Source: Pisolithus tinctorius
Lineage: Eukaryota; Basidiomycota; Agaricomycetes; Boletales; Pisolithaceae
Direction: 5' to 3'
NCBI GenBank assembly: GCA_024663395.1
Contig: JANFAH010000053.1
Coordinates: 124,001-188,000 of the forward strand
Length of the DNA: 64,000 bases
Position 1 is the first letter of the stretch. Every line of letters starts with the position of its first letter. Below are positions 55,358-64,000 of the stretch, piece after piece. The position numbers were made by a program, and so were the translations under genes. Below the pieces are notes generated by a model, which worked only from the letters and a program-made list of their open reading frames with translations, had not been told where the DNA came from and made no database searches.

Positions 55358-57917
55358 ATGCATCAGTATTTTGAGTGGTGGCACCATTTTCGAACGTGTG
55401 ACCCTACTTGTCAACAACCCTCAGAAATGTCCAAAGACTCGAACAAAAACAGATATCGAACAATAGATGGTACCTACAAGCTGATCGGTTCTCTCCCCCC
55501 ACCCAAACACGGCCGCACGGTTCATGTTATGGACAAGTTCACTGCTTCAGAACTTGAGGGCACCATCATCCGTGAACCACGGATACAAGTTAGCTCTCCT
55601 CAGAGCCTCGGTTATGTTACAAATATTATCTTCGAGTCCTTCAGAGATACATTCACCTCCATAGCTCCCAGGTCCCTGATTGTCCCTCTGAAAACAATTC
55701 CCGCATGTGTCCGTAGCTATTCCGCCTCCTTCAATCAGGGTGGCTTGTCAGAGGACAGCCTGGTCAGCCTATACGACGACGATAGAAAGCGCTGGAACTG
55801 GGAGCTTCGTCCACCCCCAGGCTCTGATTCACCTCCCGAGCAACCCGGGCCACTTGCCTCAGAGCTGCCGGTAGAATCGGAAAAGCTCTGCTTTGAAAAG
55901 CAAGTTGCTCTGTTTCTCAATGCTATCGGAACCGCCGCCAAATCCACGATGCCCAGTCTATCCAGCAAACCCCAGCGTCAATGGATGGCGGACTGGAGCA
56001 GAACCAGCTTGTGAGGTTCTACAGGTTATTCCCGAAAGCCCGACCTCATCCTTGTCGATAACACCCCAGTATCCCTCGACGAGATTACGTGGTTAAGTCC
56101 CAAAGTCATCGCCGAGTACTCAAAGGAGTCTTTCAAGCCAGCATCCCGCCTTGGGAAGACGATGGACACTAAGGCATATCTAACCCTCGTCGACCAGCCC
56201 TGGAGGCGCTATGTCCTTGGATTATCAATTACTGATAGCGAACTTCTTCGACTTCACTTTTACGACCACTCTGGTGGTGCAATCTCACCCTCTATCAATA
56301 TCCACACTGACTGCAGAAGTCTTCATATACATTGTATGTGCCGTTGCGTTCGGCTCCCGCTCAACCCTTGGCTTCGATTCGACCATCGAGATATCCCCCC
56401 ATCCTGCACACAGCCGCAAATGCACAGCACTTGCGATACCTCTCTCCCCTTTCCCCTCTCCTACAACGCCTTCTCCTCACTTGGAGTCGGGCATCCTCCC
56501 CAGTGCAAACTCACTCCCGACTCCCGCATCACCCGAACACATCCCAGCAATCGGGAGGATCCAAGTAAACAAGACCTTCTACGAGGTGCTCGATGTATTA
56601 TTCTCGAGCACAGGCTTTCTAGGAAGGGGTACTGTTTGTTACCTCGCACGCTACAATGGGGAATACTACGTCATCAAGGATTATTGGGTGGAGGAGTCGG
56701 AGCAGAGGACAGCCCTGCACTGAAGTCAACATGATGAAGCTGGTCCAGGACATCGACGGAGTTCCCAAGTTGCAACACTACTGGGTCGTCGAGGTCGAGC
56801 CGGGCATTGTCGATAAAACTGAACGATATCGTGATGAGAAGTGGCGATCGTGCATGAAGTCTCGGAGAACTCACGTGCGATTGGCTATGAAGCCGTGTGC
56901 AAGGCCAATGGTAATGTTCAAGACAAAAAAGGAACTCGTTTCATGCATCCGAGATATTTTACGAAGTACGTATCCTCTTCCACTTGTAAAATCAATACTA
57001 ATTGCTTTAACAGTCCAACAGCAGGCTCTCGAGAGGGGTGTCCTCCATCGAGACTGTAGCATCAACAATACGATGATCGAGGACTTCGCAAATGGGTCGC
57101 GCGGCTTTCTCCTCGACTGGGAATTTGCTGTACGGGTCACGTTACAGGGGGAATATGACTTGGGCGGCACAGTAAGTACTACGCAAAACATTTTGGAACT
57201 CGAAGCTGATAGTACGCAAAGGGGACAGTCCCCTTCCTTTCAGTGAATATCCTTTGCCAACTCAAGGAAGCCATCACTAAAAGTGGAAAGACTAATGTCC
57301 CATCGATCCGGAAAAGCGCCTCTCTCACCCGCGTATTCATCGATCACCCTACTACTATACACCATACATTTGCGGACGATATCGAATCCCTGTTCTACGT
57401 TTTCATCTGGATCCTCATCCTTTATGATGGGCCACTTGGCCACGAGCGTCAAGATATCAGCCATGAAAAGACACTTCTTGGCTTGTGGAGTGAAAAGGCG
57501 GCCGAAGATCTCGAAATCGCCAGATGCGCCAAGTTCACATTCCTTAATGACCCGTCCGAATCGAGGCTGGATTCCGAGGTCTCGCAATATTTTCAAGATC
57601 TAATCCCTCTGGCTAATGAGTGGCGCGTATTGCTTGGGCGGTCCCTGCTGAGCGGAACTGCAGTGCAGTTCTCTGACGTTATCTCCCTCTTTGATCGTTT
57701 CTTGGCCAGCATGCCATACGAGAAACCACCGGAGATGACGAATGCATTCCAGCAGATCATCGCCCAGCACAAAGCGCTTAATTCAAGCATGCGTCCGAGT
57801 CAGGAGAACGATATGGATGTTATGTCTTCGGCAATTATGTCTTCTAAACGCCTTTGTGAAGAGGTAAGGAGCATGGATAACCCTCCTATACCCAATAAAC
57901 GCTTCAAAGGCGTGTAG
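55358..57917 (+). pseudogene. FunK1-type protein kinase, degraded
   Basis: FunK1 kinases are a family expanded in multicellular basidiomycetes; targets are unknown. Visible parts are YKLIGSLPPPKHGRTVHVMD, then RKPDLILVDNTPVSLDEITW, RRYVLGLSITDSELLRLHFY, FLGRGTVCYLARYNGEYYVI with the Lys of VIKDYW, GVPKLQHYWVVEVEP, an intron (about 56967-57011), the catalytic loop VLHRDCSINNTMIED and the DFG-equivalent FLLDWEFAV. After a second intron come TVPFLSVNILCQL and TFADDIESLFYVFIWILI. It ends NPPIPNKRFKGV, stop at 57915-57917. Breaks: an in-frame TGA at 56012-56014 (TTG TGA GGT) with the same frame resuming at GSTGYSRKPDL; an apparent extra base near 56311 before EVFIYIVCAVAFGS; and a frame change near 56700 between VEESEQ and TEVNMMKLVQD. 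The HRD and kinase lobe residues remain. Confidence 0.8.
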
Positions 57918-58131
57918 TCTTAGCATGAATTTTATGTTTAGTTCACGTTCTGTACGTTACGTGTAAAGTGTTTCAATTCATTTGCAGCGGGTAACCGTCT
58001 CAGCGCGTCGTTTCATTTTACGTCTCGCGATGAACCTGTCAACGTTTATATGGATTCACAAGATGTCATTTCGTCGTGGTCCCCAGGCTTCCATCTTATA
58101 CTGTTCTCTGCTTAACTGCTTGTACCTTCAG

Positions 58132-60639
58132 ATGTCCACCCAATCTGGAACAATCCCGCCGAAAAAGAAGGATAGCAAAAAAGCCAAACGACGACCAGAG
58201 GCCGACGGAAGCACTCGACCCGCAAAAAACAAGCGTCTAGGAAGCCCACCCGTCGATCTCGAAGAGTCTCAGTCTGTTGCCACAGCGGGACTCCGTCGTA
58301 GCGGAAGGGCAGGGGCGGGTTCAGGTGGAAGGGCCGAGCAATTGGAGCGGATTGGTACTGCCCTTGAAGGCCGAGCTACACGGCCGCGAAAGTCGACGGA
58401 TCTCCCCAACAATTCCGTTGTAAATCCTCTTGCACCTCCGCCCACTCGGCGGAAAAAGGGTGGGGGCCGCAGTGCCGGCCAGAATGCAAAACCGAAGGTC
58501 AGTTCTAGTTATTTGCAAATATCAAGCTAACCGCTTGCAAAGTCCAATGTCGCCCCACCACCCTACGCGCCTCCCATTGTGAATGGTCCTAGCCCAGCTG
58601 ATACGCCTCTGGTGAGTGTCTTTTCATACTGATATACAATGTTCATTTCAGAATCCCGTCCCTCAGTCTTCAACAGCAGTAGCAACACCTGTCTTCCATC
58701 AGCGTCCCACAGACTCCCATCGCTTTGGTTTCAGTCTTCCGGCTCAACAGCCAGGTCATATCGTGCCTCCCGGGATGGAACCTGACCTTCAAGTGCTCAA
58801 TAATCCTTATATCGCCGCGATTCGGGGAGACCAAGTTCCCAGTAATACATCTCGTCCGCCAACACCCCAGCCCAACTACCAGTCTCGGTTTATCCCCCAC
58901 CAGCCGCCTGCTACTGTCCCCGACTCTTGTATCGACCCCTCCCTTGATAGCTCGCTCTCATCGAGACAAACTTCGGCAACCGCTGACGTTCGCCACAAGA
59001 GTTCGGAGAAGCTGTCATCAGAGGGCTCCTCAGAAGAGGAGTCGGAGTCCTCGAGTAATAACCCATGGGACGCAGAGGCTGGCGAGGTCTCCGGCGATGA
59101 GTCCGACAAAGATGAGGACGATGCATTTGGATGGGGTGCAACGAATCTTAGGCAATCAACTCATCCTGGTACGCGTCAGAGGTTATTATGGTATTGGCTC
59201 AACGTTCTTTGTTAGGCTTCTCCCAAGAAACGACGACAAGCAATCCTATTCGCCACAATTCCTTACCCCCTGACCACGAGTTTCAGTACTCACGCGACGA
59301 GGATGACGATGCGGCTCTGCGAAGCTTACAATCCAAGGACAAGGCTCAGCCAGAGGTACGAAAATGCCATTCCTGCTAGCTTTATTTATTCAGATTGTTA
59401 TTTTAGGGTTCCCAATGTGGCGCTGTCAGTCGACGTTCTTGAACGCCACCATCGCACTAACGGCCGTCCTTCTGTTCCCGATCGTGATCTTCTGACCCTT
59501 GCGCACGACTCGGTCAACGAAGTATCTCAGCGCGCCAGAGCCCCTCGTAACTCCAAGAAAGCTAAGGATGAGGGCCCATTGCCTTCACAACTGAGATTTT
59601 ACAAGGCAGTATGGAAGGACTGTCTCGAAGACTGCTAAGCGAGAATGCAGGGCTGCACATGCACTTTCTAACCCGTTCCCATCGAAATCTCACGACCTCA
59701 ACCTCTCCATAACAGAGGCGCTCGTCACTGTCGTCGTTGAGTGGAATCAACGCGGTGTGCAATTTGAAGATGGTGAGTAACAATATTTTCGCTTTATACG
59801 TGTCTCATTATCCTAACTTTATAGGTTACTGGCCTGACCACAAGCAAGATATGGCGTGCCTCGTAAGTAGTCCCGTCTTTCGGTTACAGCTACTGACATA
59901 CCGCCGGTAGCTCCTTGGTGATATATCTACCTGGCGTTCGGAATTGAAGTCGGTTACGCTGGCAACCACGCCATCCGCGTTCAACCTTATCCCTCCTTCT
60001 GATGTTGCACCACGGGTTCGTGTACAATGGATAGAGACCGCTGCTGCAAAGCTCCTTGACAACTCGCTTTTCCTGCGAGACGGTTTCGACGAGAATGTAC
60101 GTTCACGCGGTTCGTTATCTGCACTACTAACGGATTGGTTTATCAGGGAAAAACCAGGAATTTCGCTCACCCCGCCCTCAAGGAAGCTGTCATACAATTC
60201 TACTATACCGGGACCTATCGAATCGCGGATAAGCGTCCTGAGTCCTTCAACAATTCAGTTCCCCTTTCCTGTCTGGCTCTCGTCGCAGCCGCGGTGAGTT
60301 ATCTTACACCCCGAGTCGCTGCAACTCGAACTTTTCTCGCAGTATCATTGTGTGTTGGACGGATTTGCGAAGAATGGCACAGGAAAGACGATGCCTCAAT
60401 TCTCCGGCAAGGCTTACAATTCCATTTTCCATGGCATGATGAAGGTGCTGAACGACATCCTTCGTAATCCCTATCACGGCGCGAGGTTGCGCGATCAGCT
60501 TTCTCAGTGGGCAAAGGAAGGATGGTAAGTACTGGGACAGGCCGACGTGCTCGCGCTGACTCCTCGTATCAGGGCTGCACTGCAAGAGGTTGATTCGAAT
60601 GTAGAGAGGTACCAGCACATTCAGGCAGTCCTTGATTGA
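58132..60639 (+). pseudogene. Probable DUF6532-type protein, reading frame damaged
   Basis: Start MSTQSGTIPPKKKDSKKAKR. A long basic and Ser/Pro-rich N-terminal region with several 50-nt introns follows, then an acidic stretch (EGSSEEESESSSNNPWDAEA). The C-terminal domain has LRFYKAVWKDCLED, then (after a one-base shift at about 59633) AKRECRAAHALSNPFPSK, LVTVVVEWNQRGVQFEDG, YWPDHKQDMACL, KTRNFAHPALKEAVIQFYYT, SFNNSVPLSCLALVAAA, CVLDGFAKNGTGKTMPQFSG and YNSIFHGMMKVLNDI, stop at 60637-60639. The order helix-AK..FR-NPFP, HP.+...I..FFY, PL..LA.V.AA resembles the DUF6532 domain common in mushrooms. A second frame problem exists near 59400, where no acceptor joins the exons cleanly. Function unknown. 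Confidence 0.6.
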
Positions 60640-61589
60640 TTTCATAATACCTAGTCCTGTCGTACCTGTCATTACACGTAGTATGCAATTGATGCCAATG
60701 CTCCTGTTCCTGTCATACCTGCTGTGAACTGTTCCTAGTTGTGGAGTGATCACATGTTTGCAAAGTAAACATTGAGATGGGGAGTACTGGACAACACCCC
60801 AAGGAGAATACAGTCTGGCCAGTTTTGTACAGTGATATTTAAGCATGAAAGTTCCATAGCAATCCATAGTAAGTAAGATACTGGACAAAGTTCCATGACA
60901 ATGTGACCATTCCATAGTAACAGGCAACTAGCCATAGCAAAAAGTGTTGTTGGGTGCATCTGTCCAGCCTGGACCTAGCTAGGGGACTCTGTGTATTATG
61001 GAGCACTGTGGAGAGCTCCACAGCTCAAAGTGATTTACTGATGCAGTTGTTGAGGAAACAAAAGCCTGGAGAACGAAGGACAAATCTGAACCATTTTATA
61101 CGACCCAGTTCGCCAAAGCATATCGGGCCACCCATCCTGACGCAGTAATACAATTGGAGCTTTGGCTTCTTGTCACAAGACATGTTGGTTGACCCTGGGC
61201 GAACAAGATTTTGCCCCTGGCTACGGGGAGTGATGTGTAACCGACAGAAAGAATGGTAGCAAGTGTGGAAGCCGATTGGAAGATCTGATCAACCTGGAAC
61301 AGTGAGACGGAATTCCCCACAGATCACGAAGAACCCATATCCACAGTTAGACCACACGATAAACTGGTACTGGGACACATGACTGATAATCAGATAAATA
61401 ATGCAGGAGGCCCATCACAGGTATTCCTAGAAAACAAAGAAGGACCTACACTTCGAATCCAAGCCGACTCTGGAAGGACCGCACCATTGGAGCGCAGTGG
61501 AGCTGTTAACACAGCATCAGAGTATGTCGATCCAGCTGTGGATGGTACCAAGGGGAGGTCATGCCTTGAAGCTTCTGTCAAATTTTCCT

Positions 61590-61890
61590 CTTGAGTCCTA
61601 TAACGCCATTAGGCAACAATATCCAACGTTCCTCCTAGATGCCATTGACTGGTATTCAGCAGGTTCCATTCATTCTGTCTTTAGAACTGTGGCGAACGAG
61701 AATGCTGCCATGGGTATACTTACTGGATTTATCTCCTGGCACAGCTATGCCGTTGAGTCCTATAACGCCATTGGACAATAATACCACAATGTTCCTTCAC
61801 TGATCTAGGCACCATTCACATCAGCATTCGGCTGACATCGTGCCCACTGTCATGAGAATCGCGGCGAACGAAAATGTTGTATCTTACCGG
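61590..61890 (+). repeat. Diverged tandem duplication, period about 162 bp
   Basis: Copies start near 61592 and 61754 with TTGAGTCCTATAACGCCATT, followed by AGGCAACAATATCCAACGTT or GGACAATAATACCACAATGT. Both later contain GGCGAACGARAATG. Confidence 0.55.
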
Positions 61891-62764
61891 AATTCACAAT
61901 CACACCTTCTCGCAAAGGGGAAGGTACCTCATCGATCATAGGTGAAACTGTCATCACTAGACAGATGGATAACACTTAACTGGATAGACCGAATCGTCAC
62001 ATGCGGCATAAAGTAGCCACAACAGAGTCTCTTTTCTCCACCTCTTCGTACATTTATGAGCAGTCAGTTCGGTGGTTCTTTGAGTTACTATATAGAGGAA
62101 TCACGATGCAAAGATTTGTTTGGGCAGGCGTTCTTCCAGGGAGACGGGTATCCTTTGTGTCCACAGCTGGGAGCAGCCTCCAACCTACAATTCAGGCAAG
62201 CCATCGTATGGATCCAAATCCCAATACTGAAACCAATTTCGAAGGGTGCGTGGTAGGATGTCGAGAGTGCTATCGACGTGCTGGTGACTATCGTGGCCCA
62301 GCCCCCACTGCCACATATTATTGCTCGGGTATCGTCGACGCCGTATGGACACTCAGAGGGCAGATCTGCGGCAGAACTTCATTATGATTATGTGTCCAGC
62401 CCATCCTCCACATCATTGAAGACTGCTCATATGTTGCTCACTGACCATACCCACAATAACTCACCATGCAACAGTTACGTCATCTACCACCCTATATCAT
62501 CCACCTCGCCGGACACCTGAACGCTGGTGGGAGAGAATGTGCATTGACACAGGCTTGCGGTATTGATCATAGAACAGTGACACAGGGTGAGGCAAGGGTA
62601 TGCGCAAAACGCATACCACTGTCCATGATGTGTTACACAATACGCCTAAGCAGTTTGCACGATGTTCTGAAAGATAATGAATGCTAAACATTGAACCCCA
62701 ACATTCCAATTCTCCCCAACCCCCCACGTGACCGGAGTTAATGGTCTGGTATGATCGTGAATGA

Positions 62765-62812
62765 CAAAGAGTTTACAGACCTGGGCCTAACGGCGTCCAG
62801 GAATAGTACACA
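62765..62812. repeat. Short dispersed repeat, copy 3
   Basis: GAGTTTACAGACCTGGGCCT followed by AACGGCGTCCAGGAAT. Closest match to the copy at 76-125. Confidence 0.5.
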
Positions 62813-63904
62813 TACATTACACATTCATGACAGCAGTCAACCTCATGCCTATGCAGTGCCCTCACTTCTGAGGAATTGACGTCCTACCTCGAAATAAGAC
62901 ACTATTGTCTGGAAAACTCGAGTAGAGCAAAGAATCCTTCTCATTGCGCCGCCGTTAAAAGTACTTCACTTCTTATCAGCATTACACAGGGAAATGACAG
63001 AATCTGAGCCTAGAGACTGGGAGCAGCGCTGCATCTTTTGATCTGAGTGCTGTGAAGACAGCAGGCCTGACGAAGCTGCTTCCCACCTGCAACAGTGCCA
63101 ATCTACTTCATGGCGAGAACCCACCATAGTCTGGCAATTGTGGTAGTGATGGCGCTCAACTCCGATTACCAGTGGCATCATCCCATAGAAGCGGGAGAGG
63201 CACAAATGTACGTTGTTTAGTATGGAGATGGAGTCCACACTTCGTCCTTGGACAACATTCGTCCACCCAGACAATCGTTCCGTGAGCACACTTTTTCCAA
63301 CCCATGAGGGCCATTCCACTCTGCTTCCAGACTCTTGCCAGGTAAACGTCTGCTTTCAGTATTCAATGGAATGCTAACCCATCCATGTCAAAAAAATGCG
63401 AACTAGTGTCTTGCTGGAAGCTGCCTTTACCATCGTCTTCGCATCTCTGTACTCACAACCTCATGCCAGACCCATGCACTCCAGATCCTGCAAAGGTCTC
63501 TTCTGATATGCTTTCTAGGAGATGGAGCATCCAGTGCCGTACAAGACCTTTGTCTCCTGAAGTACATTTTCATATGTGAACCCAATACCTCTTGAGTTTC
63601 CATATGAAATTGCACTGCCCGACCTGCATGAGGTCGTCCCAGACAAGGTTGAGTACATCGAGAATAACCATGAACCAAAAAATCCTAGTGGAAGCCTCGT
63701 CCATGCCTTTTGATGACCACTTGCATAAATATGTACGTCTCCCCAAGTCACGAAACAACCAGAGGGAACTCATGGCATTGTACGAAACATGCACCAATGA
63801 TTGTCAGCCATTTGACACCCTGAAGCCTACTTTCTTGCCCTTCAAGCTGGGCATAGAAGATCGCTGTCTACCGTAACTCAGAGTGACTGCTACATCAGGA
63901 AATT

Positions 63905-63985
63905 AACACTTTACTATTTTTGACCTTTTTGTGACTTTTTTTGACTTTTTTGTGACTATTGTGACTATTTGTGACTTTTTGGGAA
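63905..63985 (+). repeat. TTTTGTGACT simple repeat
   Basis: Imperfect reiterations of TTTTTGTGACT/TATTGTGAC over about 80 bp. Confidence 0.75.
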
Positions 63986-64000
63986 GGAACCTACTATCTG

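Larger units (their letters stand above)
60640..64000. other. 3.3 kb without a supported gene, with local repeats
   Basis: Short overlapping frames only. A partial tandem duplication with period about 162 bp lies at 61590-61890 (both copies begin TTGAGTCCTATAACGCCATT and contain GAATGCTGCCATGG/GAAAATGTTG-type tails). A copy of the 45-bp dispersed repeat is at 62765-62812. The end (63905-63985) is a TTTTTGTGACT-type simple repeat. Segments such as 63592-63876 keep an open frame but show no domain. Confidence 0.4.

Overview
The window looks like repeat-rich DNA of an Agaricomycete (mushroom-type basidiomycete). The evidence is the many introns of about 50 nt with GT..AG ends, and gene families typical of that class: KDZ and Plavaka transposases, a TET/JBP-type dioxygenase, a FunK1 kinase, a probable DUF6532 protein and a PsiD-like decarboxylase. 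No bacterial-style operons, rRNA or convincing tRNA genes were seen. Exon joins were read by eye, so internal exon borders are approximate except where stated.

Layout. 1.5-4.1 kb: RING-less SNF2 helicase. 5.7-6.4 kb: dispersed repeat (copy A). 6.9-7.8 kb: degenerate RING protein (minus). 8.9-9.6 kb: hypothetical protein with an internal repeat. 10.3-10.8 kb: second dispersed repeat family. 11.1-13.8 kb: hypothetical gene. 16.5-21.5 kb: copy B of the 5.7-kb repeat, split by a 4.35-kb hAT element with 8-bp target duplications. 22.9-46.9 kb: a Ty1/copia retrotransposon (minus) with 467-bp LTRs and 5-bp target duplications. It sits in codons 2-3 of a RING-finger gene, whose ATG is left of it and whose remainder is right of it.

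The copia element is itself split by an element of about 18.45 kb (26753-45207). This has TIRs of about 270 bp, large inverted subterminal arrays of a GACGGGCCCGTC palindrome, an apparently intact KDZ transposase, a TET/JBP-like dioxygenase and three passenger genes, one encoding a Zn2Cys6 protein. It is flanked by an 8-bp direct repeat, and the copia reading frame has the same phase at both copies. The nesting order is RING gene, then copia, then KDZ element.

47.7-64 kb: a PSD/PsiD-like decarboxylase with an apparent frameshift and a decayed partial copy, a small coiled-coil gene, a broken Plavaka transposase, a broken FunK1 kinase, a probable DUF6532 gene and about 3.3 kb with no clear gene.

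Two genome-wide signals stand out. The two copia LTRs differ at 12 sites, all transitions, 11 of them in CpG. In addition, the premature in-frame stops seen in five mobile or passenger genes are all TGA, as expected from CGA decay. Both point to CpG methylation and deamination acting on repeats in a genome that also carries a transposon-borne TET/JBP gene.
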